From Plasmodium brasilianum (Eukaryota; Apicomplexa; Aconoidasida; Haemosporida; Plasmodiidae): a stretch of 64,000 bases of DNA. The notes under the pieces are model-generated. The model made no database searches and was not told the DNA's origin. It saw only the letters and a program-made list of their open reading frames with translations. The first letter of the stretch is position 1. Every line of letters starts with the position of its first letter. Location of the stretch: NCBI RefSeq assembly GCF_023973825.1, contig NW_027122922.1, positions 62,001 through 126,000 on the forward strand, in the 5' to 3' direction. The translations under genes and the position numbers were made by a program. Shown one piece after another: positions 12,985-26,652 of the stretch.

Positions 12985-15508
12985 AATGACCCTATATTGA
13001 TGCTATAGTTCGGTGAAAATGAAAATGCTAAAGAAATTTAACCGTGTACATTTTGTATCAATAGCGTATTTTAAAAATTAAGATGTATTAAAAGGAATTA
13101 CATATTTATGAGCTACGTAGTAATTTATATTAGAAATATAAAGTAAATAAATTTATTATTATATATTCTGTAAGAGTTTTATCTTATTTTACCTTAAATA
13201 AATATAAAACAACGGAAGATATATCCTAAATATGTTTTGAAATTAAATGGTAGTTAAGCATATATTAGTGTATAAAATTTATATAACCATTATTATAGGG
13301 ATCCCAATAACTTACAAAAAAAAAATTACATATAAATTAAATGTAAAATAAGTTAAAATTTATTATATATAAGTATTATTAATCAATTTATTGCTTTTTT
13401 TTTTGGCTCTTTTTTTTTTTTTTAACGCAAAATAATGTATATAAATACTATTGTGTATTAAGGTAAACAATTCTTTTTGTTCAAGTTTTTTTGGAAAATA
13501 AATAATCTATAAACCAGATAATTATTAACACTTATAGTATGTTTGTTATTATCTTACATTTATCATTTTTCCCATATTGCGTACTACACTGTAATTATAT
13601 TGTTAACGATTTTTTATTTTTAATACCTTATATATAGATATGGGAAATAAAAATATATAAATTATACTATATTGTTTCTGTTTTTGAGAATGATAAATAA
13701 CATTATAATGCACTTAATCCATTTAATAATATATGCAAATAATCTACCAAAAATTTAATAAGTTATGCTATACATTATGCTACAAAATAATTTTAAAAAG
13801 TATACATTATCATACATATACATATATATGTATGTTCTGTACTTGTCTCTATTACCACTTTTGAATAAAATTGATTTCATTTAGGCTAAATTTTAATTAA
13901 TAAAGAATAAGTTAAGGTATATTATTTATTGAATAAAATGTTGAATGCTTATGAAATATATGAAAAATTATTAGAATATACTTGTGAGAACGTTATTCGT
14001 ACTACATGTCTAAAAAATCGTAAAATGAATTATAACTATGTAATGAAAAATAATAATACTAAATTTCACGTAAATGCAATAATATATTAAATTAAATAAT
14101 ACAACATTATTGATATTTCATAACTGTTTTTTTGTACTTATTCATATATATATTCTAATAAATACATCATAAAAATTTTTTTTTAATTTTATTTCTATTT
14201 TTATTTTTTTTTTCTGCATTTACTATGAATATGAAAAAATCGTTTTAAGACTATTATTAAGTATTCATTTATGATCTATAATGACAAAATTAAGTATTAG
14301 CGTATGATATATTTTTAAATATTAATAAATGAAATCACAGAACTCTTTAATAATATTACTTGCAATATAATTTATTATTTGTTAATGTAAATATATTATT
14401 ACTTATTTTAAAATTTCTTTTGAAACAAGAATATAAAAGATAATGAATAAGCAAGAAATTAAAATAATATATATATTAACAAATTTTAGTAAATAATTAT
14501 TTGAATTAGTGGTTGATGTAATATAATTATGTATAACCAATCTGTTATATTAAAGAATTAATGGTTTTTACTTATTTGTAATTTTTGAATTTATTTTTAC
14601 TCAATTTTTTTTTTTTTTTCTGTTCTTTATATTTTAATCCCTTACATTCCAACTCATTTTTTTTTTAAATATTTTTATTTATTACATTGTACATGGGAAT
14701 ATATGTGATAGTAATTCATCATTTTTTAAGATATTATATATTTAAAATATCTCATTTGAATATATAAGATATGTGGAAAATATAGTACATAATATATATG
14801 TAATAGTGCTTGATTAGGTAGCAAAATAAAAGAAAATATAATTTTCTGAAATATGTGAAAGTATATTGGAAGAACATTATTATAATTGTTATAAAGTGTA
14901 TATAAAACAATTTATTTGCTCTATTTTTTTTTTTTTTATTGTTTTATATATGTATGAAAAATCTTACTGTTTTGATGTATCCTTTATTATTATATTTTTA
15001 ATATATTATAAAATTTATTGCATAACATTACAGTTTATACATAACATATAATTTAAATATATGAAAAAAATAGTAAATATTATTATGAATTATTTGATAT
15101 TTCTCTATATTACGATGGATATTTTATTAATTTACTTAAATAGTATATTTTAATGTTAAAATATATATATTAAATAAGTGGAATTTTCATATAAAATGGA
15201 CTAATGATATTCCAGTATGTATATATATATATATATATATAACATTTTATTAAGAATACTTTTAACGGAAAAAATATGCAAATATATTTGTATTCATTAT
15301 GTATTAAAAACAAATTTCTAATAAATATAAAAAAATTATATGCCCAATATTAATTATAATCACGTAAATACATTATACTATTGTTCACTTAAAAAAATAT
15401 TATTCTTCCAAATGAATAATTAAAAAATAATAAAAAAAATAAAATTTACGATAATTAACAATAATATATTATTATCTTTTTAATATATATATAATTTTTT
15501 TACGACAG
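12985..15508. other. Left part of the STP1-STP1 spacer
   Basis: Shared 5' spacer of two head-to-head STP1 genes. It is AT-rich with poly-T tracts and no coding island that I trust. A 61-codon frame at 14866-15051 is Tyr/Phe/Ile low-complexity. A TA microsatellite lies at 15220-15241. Confidence 0.45.
15220..15241. repeat. TA microsatellite
   Basis: Uninterrupted alternating T and A, about 11 units. Confidence 0.9.
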
Positions 15509-15592
15509 CATTTATGGAAGCGCTCATTTGGTTTTTATAAATTTTTAGCAGAACTAGGCTCTCTAACTATCTTACATATAGCTGATGTTTAG
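15509..15592 (+). pseudogene. Exon-like coding island, unidentified
   Basis: A T-rich tract ending in ACGACAG looks like a splice acceptor and opens into 27 codons (HLWKRSFGFYKFLAELG, then about ten more residues) and TAG. The base composition is richer in G and C than the surroundings, with varied amino acids, unlike random AT-rich frames here. No matching upstream exon was found. It is best read as the remnant last exon of a lost gene; I do not recognise the family. Confidence 0.3.
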
Positions 15593-16319
15593 AATGAAAT
15601 AAATAATAATGCATTTTTATATATTCATAATAACACAAATGTAACTTACAAAACAGAATAAAAATAAACGTTGTATATAATGAAATTCCCTTAAACATTT
15701 ACATTTAAAGAGGATTTTTCTATTTTAGTAAAAATCCTTGTTCCTAAATATTTTTTTGGGACTGTTTTAATAAAACAAAATATATATATTTGAACAACTT
15801 ATTTATGTTTTTTATATATTAAGGAATACTATAAAAATGATTTATTATCTTTATAAAATATTATATTTTTTCCTTGTTGAGTATATATTATATAAGGAAA
15901 TGCATTCTTATATGTACGTCGGCATAAAGTTCAGAAACCTTTCATATTAAGTCTTTTTTATATTTGCTAAATTATACATACATAAAAAATAAAATATATA
16001 TAAAATAGTATTAACAATTTTTAAAGTATTATTTATATATTTATGCTAGCTATATATTAGAATATATACAAAAAATAAAATGTTCGATTTTTATGGAATA
16101 TAATGTTTTATATATGGGGCTTCAAACATAACTTGAAGATATCTATTTTTACACTTTTCTAAAAAGAAGATTACTTTAAAATGTTTTTCTTTAATATATA
16201 TTTTAATATAAATTATATGTATTAATGATTATAAAAAGTTTACTATGAATCAATTTAATACGTATAATTATCTCATCTATGATGAAAAATATTATTAATT
16301 ATATAATAGTAATATAAAT

Positions 16320-16547
16320 AGATATGCTGAGCAAAATTGAAATAATTCTTGTAATCAATTGCAAAAATTTTAAAATGAATATGGAACTGGTAAAAAGTAT
16401 ATATCTAATTTCAAAAGTGTAGAATAGTTAAAATATGTTAATGAACTACATGAAGTTGCTGAATCTCATTCATGTTTAGTTTCAGTAAAATACTGATTAA
16501 AGAGATTATTGTCATATAAACCACCTTATGATGCTACTAGGTGTTAA
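16320..16547 (+). pseudogene. Decayed coding island with in-frame stops, unidentified
   Basis: One reading frame across 75 codons keeps protein-like content (CNQLQKF, NEYGTGKKYISNFKSVE, LKYVNELHEVAESHSCL, LLSYKPPYDATRC). It is interrupted by four stops of TGA, TAA or TAG type, each one base from a sense codon. Cysteine spacing and charged helices suggest the outer domain of a PIR-like or other surface protein, but the family is not certain. About 160 bases further on (16700-16800) the + strand also encodes a hydrophobic stretch (FLVIFVFSILAMMLFSIKKK) that may be its membrane segment. Confidence 0.45.
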
Positions 16548-16699
16548 TTTAATTATTAATTTTCCATAATTATATTAATATTTAATGCAATATTTTTCAT
16601 GTATTTCCTTTTGTATTACACTATATATCATTCTAATTAAAAACGTGAACACGTTTCTACAATCCTAATATATAACGATAATTATTTATTACTCCATTA

Positions 16700-16800
16700 G
16701 AATTGTTTCTCTCTGTATGTAATTCTTAGTAATATTTGTTTTTTCCATCTTGGCAATGATGTTGTTTTCAATAAAAAAAAAATTAAAAGATGTCGAAATG
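16700..16800 (+). pseudogene. Possible membrane-segment relic of the 16320 island
   Basis: The + strand reads FLVIFVFSILAMMLFSIKKK followed by LKDVEMCR and a stop. A membrane helix followed by lysines fits the end of an exported or surface protein. The minus-strand frames over the same bases (16689-16897) are its shadows. Linking it to the island at 16320 is inference. Confidence 0.25.
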
Positions 16801-16897
16801 TGCAGGTGAACAAAGTGGTAAAATGCTGATAAGTGCTTTTGAAGGGCATGACATATATTAGTGTAACAAGGGATATTAAACAATATATACAGAACAA

Positions 16898-19800
16898 AAT
16901 TCTAATTTATAAATTTTCAATAACACATTTTTGTGAATATAAAAAAAGACCTTAATAAACTTAATGAAATATATTTTAAAAGAATGCAAAAAAAAAAGTT
17001 AAAATAATTTTTTTTTAATAATAATGCTACTAATGTAATATATAAGTGTATGATTCTAACAGAATTATAAAACGTTGATAAGTGAAGAGCCGTATAAACT
17101 ATTGTAACAAGGTTAAAAAAAACATATTTAATTAAAAATCAAGTATTTTACTAAAAGACTAAGTTATGAAATACATAGGATGAGAGAATAAAAAAGAATT
17201 AATTTTTATTGTATAAGTAATATTCATATTATTGTTTAGTATGTACATAATAAGGATATATAAAATTTCTTCTAAGTAATCCATCTCATAATATATATAA
17301 ATGGATAGTAAAAAAGAGACTTTTATTAATTGAATAAGTGTAACACGAATAGAAACGATTAAATGTAAACAGAATTATGATTAAATTAACTAAAAGTTTG
17401 TAATAGATAGAGTATATAATATATTGTAATGCAGAATTAATATATAAATTATGTTTTTTGTACTATAGTTATATATTTGTCAAAAATATCATAAAGTCTC
17501 TAATCCAAAATTTGAAATACAAATACTATAAAATATAATTTTATATTAAAAAGATTTATAGAGAACAAAAATATGTATTCCAATGTCATTAAAAAATTTT
17601 AATTGAATATTAACAATACTATTAATATTTTATATTAAGATAATGGGGATATAATTTATTGAATTTTTACTAAAATCAAACATATAGACAAATTTCTTGT
17701 ATAGTGTTAGTAGACTCTATATTTACTTGTATTTCTAAAAAATAAAACGTAAAATTAAAAAATATTTAAGGTAAAATAAATTTTTATGTTATAATTTTCT
17801 ACTATATTATGCTTTAATACTGCTTGATCTATTGGAATATATTTATAATGATAGATTGGAGAGGGAAATAATATGAACTATAAAATTTTAATACTTAAGT
17901 GTATTTTTTTAAAATAATATATATGAAAATTACTTAAATTTTTCATTTATACAAATTAAATATGAGAAAATTATATTGTGTTATATGAAGTAATCGAAAA
18001 ATATTATATAGGATTGTTTTTTAGTATATTTGTAGCTAGAAATTGTGCTGCTTAATATATAATGTAATACTGATTATGTGTTTGATGTGAAATGTTTAAA
18101 TGTCAAACAAATCTATTTTAATGTTAAATATTATTTTTTAAATAAATAATATATTCATAATGCCATGAAAAAATAGAATATACAATAATACGTTTGAATT
18201 TTTATTAATTTATCATTAATTTTAATGAAATGCAAAGTATAAATTTCGATACGATAAAATAATTGTAATCATTTATAAAAGCAAAATAATAAAAAATACC
18301 TTTAAAAAGAAAAAATTTGGTTATATAAATTTTTGAAAGCAAATTTTACTTGTTTTCATAATCTAAATTTATTTTGGGAAAAACATATAATTTTTTATGT
18401 TTGTACATGTTCAAATACAATTTTAAGTTTGTTATCTATTGTATTCAATTACAACTTAAATATATAATATCCTATAATACAATAACATTATATTTATATA
18501 TATTCCAATGTATACGGTTATTAAACAACATATTTCAAAAAAAAAAATTGCATATATCGTAAGAGATTAAAATAAAAAGATTGTGTTTTTGAAGGAACAA
18601 AAAATTGTATATTTATAAACTGAAAAGTTAAAAATGCTTTATTTCATTAAATCTTAAATAGAATGAATAAACTTAACTATAATAAATTTAACTGTTTACA
18701 TGAAAAAATTATTAAAAAATTAATTATTTATTAATATATATTTTTTTATATAATTTTTTCAATATTTTTTAATCTTTTATTTACCCAATACAATTGAAGT
18801 GTTAAAATTAGATATAAATTTACATTATAGTGGAATAACATGTAATATATATAATATGTTTAAATTGTTCTATAATTTCTTTTTCCAATTAATGTCTTAA
18901 AAATATTGTAAAATAATATATGATTATGTTTTTTTTTTTATAGTAAATAATATTTACTAACAGTGTTAAGGAGATATATTCATATAGTTATCAAATGCAG
19001 TAAAAACTGAAAAAAAAAAAAACAAATTTTAATCTATTTATTTGAACATTTATATTAATAATCTGAGAAAAATTATTACGAAACTTCAACATTTTTGTTT
19101 AATTTAATATAATATTCCATTTACATAAAATTATAATAATTTTATTTTGTATTGTAATGTTCTAACAACATTTACTTTTTTTTTTAACCATATAGTATAA
19201 TAAATTTGTTTATAAGTATAACCTAAAAATTTTTCTTATTTTTAATAAGTAGTTAAATTTATTTATATTAATAAATATACGTTAATGTCCATTTTACTAA
19301 TTAAAATTTAGTCCTAATGGAATCATCCGTATCCAAATGTGGCAATATATATATCCAATAGAAAACTTATATATAATAAATTATACTAATTTAAAACTAG
19401 TAAATTTCATAATATTTACCACAAGTAATTAAATTTAGGTAATTCATATGTATATAATGATTAGACCTTTTTGTATATATTATTTCCATATATTTGCCTC
19501 AAATATATCAACAGATTCGTATAATTTATATATTATTAATTCTTATCAAGAGATAAAAGTATATATAAAAATTTTTTTATAATGCTATAACATTATAACG
19601 ATCTATATCAAAAATAAATTACAAAAGACAATAAAGAGGAACATACTATAAGTTCTTATAACGATTTTGCTTATAAATTATATGTTTCTGAACAAGTAAT
19701 AGATTAAAAGTTATCATTTGCTTTCACGTAAAAATATCTATAAATATAGGCGTTAGTACTAAAAAATAAAAAAAAAAATGTTATATTACGTATATTATTG

Positions 19801-20199
19801 TTAATTTTATGTATAAATGATGTATTTCTTATTAATGTTACTTCTGTTGTAATTTTTTATTATTAGCTATTGGGTTTTTTCTTTATAAAAGATGTATATA
19901 TTTTACATAAAAATATATACTTATATTTGTTTAATATCATATTAGGATTAGAATATATTCCTTCTTGTGGCATAAGTTTTTAATATAAAAAGGATAAGAA
20001 GAATATAAAATAAATATTAATATGTTAAATTTTTTTATAGTTCTCGCATAAATTCCTTTAATGTTTATAATTTTAGAATTTCATTTAATTAATATATTGG
20101 AATTTAATATTACTCTAACTATAAATAAAATATTATATAATTTTATTGTTAGTTAAGATAGTTATTTAGAATTACCTATAGTAATAATGTAGCTTCATC
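16898..20199. other. Right part of the STP1-STP1 spacer
   Basis: About 3.3 kb without a supported gene. A 62-codon frame at 18374-18562 is low-complexity. It presumably contains the promoter of the STP1 at 20200; no discrete site could be assigned. Confidence 0.45.
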
Positions 20200-22719
20200 A
20201 TGGATTTGGTAAAATTTAATGTTTTTTAATATATCTAAATTTATATCCAATTTTTAAGTTTGTGGTAAAAACAAAAGATAAGTTAATTAAAAATTAAGGC
20301 TTAAATAATTCCTAATAATTTTTTTGAATCTAGGGTTTGCATGGATTTGGTTACTCGTCAGTGCAATATATTTTAAATCCCATATTTAGAAGCATAGGAA
20401 AACATATTAAAAATATAACTTCTTCCTTAAGAGTTGAGAAAAATAAAAGAGAATTTAGAAAAAATTGCTTAGATCTGGCTGATTATATAATTGAGAAAAA
20501 CCACGCACCCGAATATCTTGATCAATCTAAATGGGACCTAGCACTAAAGAATTGGTATCAAATTCGATATAAAGATCTAACTAGACATGGGGAATGCCCT
20601 ATGATTATAGAGCAGAATGAGAGAAATCTTTTAGAATTAAGTTATGACGTAAAAGATTTTCATGAAAAAAAAATTAGAGACCTCAGGCGATTAAAACCAT
20701 TCCTCATCGAAAATAATACATATAGTTGTAATAATGATCAGAGCTGTATGCAAATATTTAACGAATATAATATTTGGATTAATGACAGGAAAAATTATTT
20801 TGAGGAAAAGAGACAACTCATTCAAAAAAATTCCTCATCTGTACAAAGGAAATTGAAATTTTCAATACCAATTAATAACTTGCTGAATCCTGAGATATAT
20901 AGTGAACTTTCTGAAACTTTACCTTCAGTTTCAGTTCCACTTGAAGAAGATGGAAAAGAGATAAGAGGAGAAGGAAAAGGAGAATGCATATCCTTAAGAG
21001 TAAGAGGAAATGCGTCTGAAAATCAAAGTACACTACAAGAAAAAGCTTCAACTTCAGGGGCATCATCACTTCAAACATCTGAAACTATAAGTGCAGGAGA
21101 ATTACCTGGATCAGCTGTAGATTCCTCAATCCATGAAGATGAAAAATCAATATTTCCTAAAAATTCTGAACAACCTTCTTCAATGACTGAATCTGATCCT
21201 GTAGAACAACGTCCAACTACTCGTGGATTAGGAGGAACTACTGGTCATATAACTACTATACCATCTGTTGAAGCATTAAATCCTGATTCAAGTTCTCTTT
21301 TTATTACACCCTCTAAAAGACTAGGTATCACTTATGTTACTTACTTTTATATTTTTGAAATAACTATACTAAATAATATATAAATTTTAAAAGATATTGC
21401 AGATACAGAAGGAAATCAATATAACGCCCACATATCGTATATTTTAACAAGCTTTCTAGTTATTATAGTATTTTCCTTTTTTATTAAAGTAAAATAAAAC
21501 TAAAATATTAAAAATAACATAAACTTGTAATTAATGTAATATTTTATTTTATAAATATATTTCTATTAAATTGTAGTATGTTTTAATAGGTATGTTTAAA
21601 AAAAAGAAAAAGATAAAAAGAAGAGAAGTTAAATTTCTGAGAATATTAGTACCTTCCTATTATAACAGAAGTAAATTTTTAAGACATAATCATTTGGAAC
21701 ACCCAATAAATGAAGATGAAGAAATCATTAAAAAAATAAAAATACAAGAACATAATATGAACAAAAATGAAAATGTATCATACGGAAAAAAGGACAGATC
21801 TATAACTATTATAGAAGTACATATGGAAATACTGGAAGAATGCAGAAATAAAGAATGGGAATATAACAAAGGAGAATTTTTAGCAATATGCCAAGAAGTA
21901 TTAACAAAAAAAGAAAATAGAACCTACACTAACTTAAAAGATGATGAAGTAGTAATGGATAATATTAAAAGTACCAATGAAATTGAAAAACAAAAAAGTC
22001 TATGGAATAAATGGGTGGAAAGACATAAAATGTTTTTGGAAAAATTGAGAAAAAAGGATTGGTTTAACAATCTGAAAAATGATTGGAAAGAAGAAAGATC
22101 ATACATAAAAAATAGTGAAAAATTAAGAAAATATCTTTCAAATGAAAATAAAAAAGATCCATTTTTAGAAAGAAAAAAAGATATATGGAGACGTTGGGTA
22201 TCAAGGAAGGGTACTATTGTAGAAAAATATTTGGAAGAGGACTTGTTTGAAAAATTGAGAGAGGAAATATATAATATGATAGATACATATGAAAATGAAG
22301 GAAGAAAGGATGATATATTATTTATGAATAAAGAATTGGAAAACAAAGAAAATTATGAAGAATTATATAAATATTTTAAAACAAAATTACTAGAAAAACT
22401 GTGTACACTAGTATTTATGATGGTATTAGAAGAATGTAAAAAGGAAGAGTATATAGAAAATAAGGAATCGCATTTCGATAATTCCATAAATGAATGGATG
22501 ACAGAAGTAAATTCAGATATTAAACCAGAAATTGAGAAAAACTTAGCTGATGTTAACGGAGATGTTTTAGGGAATATAAAAAATAATAAAAATTATGATT
22601 ATGAGGGAGAAGACTGTTTCAGAGAAGAATTGAAAGAATGGATAAGAGAAAATGATGCATACATAAATTCCTTAGATAGTGATAATAACATAGACGAATG
22701 CTATCAAGTGGTAGAATAA
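20200..22719 (+). CDS. STP1 protein, four exons; exon 1 uncertain
   Basis: STP1 family, about 742 residues. Exons are 20200-20208 (tentative, MDL), 20334-21324, 21403-21488 and 21577-22719. Exon 2 carries the head: CLDLADYIIEKN, W-containing ALKNWYQIRYKDL, RHGECPMIIE, VKDFHEKKIRDLRRL, IFNEYNIWINDRKNYFEEK, then a Ser/Glu/Thr-rich stretch. Exon 3 (86 bases, the same length as in the other STP1) gives the membrane segment (ILTSFLVIIVFSFFIK). Exon 4 is the inner tail: KKKKKIKRREVKFLRILVPS, EVHMEILEECRNKEW, WNKWVERHKMF, DIWRRWVSRKG, LEECKKEE. Introns 2 and 3 are 78 and 88 bases and sit in the same phases as in the minus-strand STP1. Intron 1 would be 125 bases against 129, which supports the exon 1 choice. 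Its three codons are fewer than the seven of the partner, and the nearby ATG TAG at about 20187 leaves room for a damaged first exon. Confidence 0.87.
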
Positions 22720-23888
22720 TACATGCTATATATTAATAAAGACAAATTCAAAATATATTTGAATAATAATCAGGAGAAGTTGTACGATATCTATGAAATA
22801 AATTTCTTAAATTTTGTTATAATCTAAGGAAGAAAGAAAAAGTAGAATGCAAAGAAATGAGTTATGTAAAATAGAAAAAGAGGCATAGTACATGAAGATT
22901 CAAACGTTTTTATTTAAAAGATATTCCAAGATTATATAATTGTTTTTATTCTTATTAGAATATTTCTACAAAAGTTATAGTTACACATGATTCAATAAAA
23001 ATAGCAATATTTTAATGTGTATATAAAACAAATAGTAATTTTTATATGTTATATAATAGCATATTTATTTAAAAAGTTTTAAGCAATGTTTTTTTTTTTT
23101 TGATTCCTTAATAAAAGTTTTTTTTTATTGAAATATTTGGATATGTTAAATTTTTTACATATATTATTAAATTGTATTTATTTTATTATCTATATTTTAG
23201 ATAAGTATATAGTAAAATTGTCGGTGCCCGGTTCCCATGAAATTGATATTAATGCGTATATCAGGATCTTATATAAAAATTTTTTTTTAGTATATATATA
23301 TTACATTATTTGTTAATTCTTAAATTTTCATAAATTTCACTTTAGAAATAATAAAAAGAATGCATTATTTTATATTATATAAAAACAATAATATGTCAAT
23401 TAAAATAAGATGGTACAATTATATAAAACTGTTAAATTGGATAATACGTTTTAAAATAAAAACGTTTGTACGTTAATTGAATCCTAGAATATAAATTTTA
23501 TATTTTTACAGTATAAATTTTTTTCATGTCGTAGGTTCATGTCACATTTTAATAAAACATGTGTCATATAAAAAATTTGTGTTATTTTATTTTTTTTTTC
23601 TTTCATTCCTATCAATACTGTTGTATGTAGTACAAATATTTATATTTTTTAATTATAACGTAATTTTTAGAGGGTATAAACTCTATATAGCCGAAAGATC
23701 ATTTTTTGGATGATAAGCAACAAATTAATAACTATATACATTGTATAAGCTAATGCACCAATTTTCACAGCATATATTATATTTATACTAATTCTGAAAT
23801 AAAATCCCTATGAACTAAAGAAGTCATTTTATTTTAATTTTATTATGGAAATTATTGATTATAAAAATTTAGAATTGTTCTGTTCGAA

Positions 23889-23927
<39 letters not shown>

Positions 23928-24426
23928 TTTTTTTTTTTGGAACGTTTAGGAATATTATTGGATTTACAAAAAATTATTTTTTTTTTTATTGCTTCTTATA
24001 TAAATTTGTTGAAAATATTTACAAAAATATATTTAAAATTATATATGATTTTTTATACTTTATATTTATATTCTATTTATATATCTTTATGCGCTTTTAA
24101 GTATAAAAGGACAATGCAAATACATATATATTTATATCGCTATCTTGTAGATAAACAGTTCTTATTTTTCTTAATTAAAAATATTGTAAAATTAAACAAT
24201 ACTAATATGAAAGAAAAAATGTAATCTTTTATTATAGTAAAAAATCAGAATTATATTTTTTATTTAGGGATGTTCTAATTTATATTGCATGGCCTAATGA
24301 TAACATAGTTGAGAGTTTAACTTATAATTTTTGATATCTGAAATTAAATGTATTATAAGAAAATTTCCATTATATGTACATTTATAATATTATAAATAAT
24401 AAAAATATATTTTTTTCATTAATCGT
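22720..24426. other. Intergenic with part of a duplicated block
   Basis: Just after STP1 lies purine-rich 3' flank (22800-22900). From about 23870 the sequence matches the stretch starting near 53990 (shared TAGAATTGTTCTGT then GAATATTA) and continues similarly to the decayed gene that follows. The 95-codon frame at 23937-24224 is hydrophobic and lies in this duplicated flank. I do not call it a gene. Confidence 0.4.
23894..23925. repeat. TA microsatellite
   Basis: About 16 uninterrupted TA/AT units, followed shortly by a poly-T run. Confidence 0.9.
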
Positions 24427-24897
24427 ATCCTAGATAAATATTTTGTTAACTAGAACTGTGAAGATGGAACCTTAAATTCAACAACCGATATATTATTATC
24501 AGAAAATGAGAAAGAACAAATAATATATAATTAAAGATATATTATTTAAAATTGGATAAGATGATTCTGAAAATGAAAGTGATTATACTGAATCGACTTA
24601 TTGATGAAAAGATTAGTGTAATGTCAAACATAATTCAAATTTTACGGAAAATAAATTAATCAAGAAATGAGTGTTTATTATATGTTAGTCATTTGAGGTG
24701 ATAAATATATTTTTGTTTTTGAAAAATAATTATATAGAGGATTTAATTCTATATATTAATATCGGAAATATACCAATATTACTCAGAAAAAAAGTATAGA
24801 ATATTTAGCATGTATGGATATCTCTTTATTACTTACCTTGTAAGAATACTTTTGTTTATAATATTTTTGTTGCATTTTTTATTTCTTAATCCTTTAG
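24427..24897 (+). pseudogene. Decayed exported-protein gene, copy 1
   Basis: Fragments in more than one frame: ILDKYFVN, stop, NCEDGTLNSTTDILLSENEK; DDSENESDYTESTY; KHNSNFTENKLIKK; TNITQKKSIEYLACMDISLL, then hydrophobic residues. The sequence is colinear with 54548-54989, where the first fragment reads DKSLDNWLSDDKELD, stop, IVDRLLL, stop, NEK and the last reads SNPIQRKSLKYS before a membrane segment. The ILLSE/RLLL position corresponds to a PEXEL, so the ancestor was probably an exported protein with a C-terminal membrane helix. Stops and frame changes make it non-functional. The exact family is not identified. Confidence 0.5.
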
Positions 24898-26619
24898 TAA
24901 ATTTATTGTTTGTTAAGGAATAAATTACGAAGAACAATATTTTACTCTAACGATAGAGGTACAACTACAATGAACTTAGTTACTTTATTTTGTAGTTTAA
25001 TGACCATTTATGTACTTGTAAATTTTATAAAATACATAGTTGGTGTTTGAGAAAATTAGTTATATCCTATTTACATTTCAAATATTGTTTTTATAAATAA
25101 TATTCTTCATACATCTAATGAAGTTTTTCTTTATACTTAATGGAATTATATTCTTAGCAACAGAAATCGTTTCATAATTATAAATTTTTTCTTATGAGCA
25201 CTGAATATTATATAAATATATATGGATACATAAAAGTAGAAAAAAATATATTAAATAGTTTTAACATTTTGCATGTTTATACATTAGTTCTATTATAATA
25301 ATGAATCATTTTCTGAGGTAATTTAATACTCTAATGAATTGTATATAAATATATATTTTTCTAAGCATATAAAAGTAAAATTGGTATTTCTCAATATTCA
25401 TAATATACATATTTGCTTTATAAAAAAAAATGATACGTACAATATGTATCATGTGTATTTACATTGTGATATGTATGTGATCGTTTAAATTAATTTATAA
25501 AATTAGACTTAATATAACTTCTCTATCCTAGTGAATTAATTAATATTTTTAAAAATTATATAATTTTTTTTTTTTTATTGTTCTATGTGATCACTTGAAT
25601 GAACATTTAAAAACATATTTAATACATTAGTTTAATTTTCATTATATTACGTTGTTCTTCGTATATTAAAATCAAAAACATATCTGTTCTCGTGTTTATA
25701 TGTATTTTTTATGTAAAAGTAAATATAGCAAGTCATATTTATAAAAAAACTATTATGTGAAATATATGTTTTATAACTTATTTGATATAAAGATATTTTC
25801 AGTAGATATTTTTTTTTTGTGCGAGTATGAAATTATGAATACATTAGTATATAATTCTTTTTTAAAGTTTAAATTATTAATAGAAGATTATCGATTTAAG
25901 AATTCTTGAAAGATTATTTTTATTTAGAGTTTTAAAAATTTATACGATTACTTTTTATGTTATGTAATTTTTTGTGCTAAGAACATTTTTAAAAAATTAA
26001 TTATATGTGAAACATATATTGATAAAAAAAAATTATATTGACTTTGCTATCGAATTAATTAAATAACTAAATTATATTAACTATAATGTTTTTATGTAAT
26101 ATACCTTGTACAAAATTTCTCTATAAATATTTAATAATTTTTTATTATATTTCTTATAAATATGTATATAACATTAAAAAAGAAAAAGGTAATATAAAAA
26201 AGGTCGATGAATTTATAAACATTTCTTATAGACATAATAGTATAAATAATATTTAATTAAATACTATAACCTTCAATATTTATATTAAGGAAGTAAATGA
26301 TCAGTTCTTATATATCTTCCAAATATATACTTTTCTAGTAGTTCATATACTATAAATTTGATGTTATAAATACATTATAAATCATAATATAAAGTGTATT
26401 ATTATAAAAGAATTAACAAATATACGACGAAGAGAATAAAAAGAAAAGTTGTAATAAATGTTGTTTTCTTCATTTATTATTGTATTATTAAATTTATTAA
26501 TAATATTATGGGAATAACCAGTTTTTCCTTGATATATAAAATAAAAAGATATACAAATTAATAAGGATACATCAATTAAATGAGTTATACTTAATATACA
26601 GAATAACGTATTATGTATG
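24898..26619. other. Intergenic between decayed gene and fam-m
   Basis: AT-rich with no coding island seen on either strand. Confidence 0.45.
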
Positions 26620-26652
26620 CTCTCTACATTCTATATTTTCTATATATTCCAT
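26620..26652 (+). promoter_or_regulatory. Upstream TCTATA-rich element of fam-m (27032)
   Basis: CTCTACATTCTATATTTTC and TATATATTCCATAC end 380 bases before the ATG. It is the same word set and position as for the other fam-l and fam-m genes. Confidence 0.45.

Noticed and set aside
23215..23245. G/C-richer patch suspected as a tRNA-like or RNA gene
   Set aside because: No cloverleaf or matching arms could be drawn. It is too short and isolated to call.
23937..24224. 95-codon hydrophobic + frame
   Set aside because: Lies in the duplicated flank. The paralogous stretch at 54000-54300 does not keep the frame open, and the residues are those of AT-rich noise.
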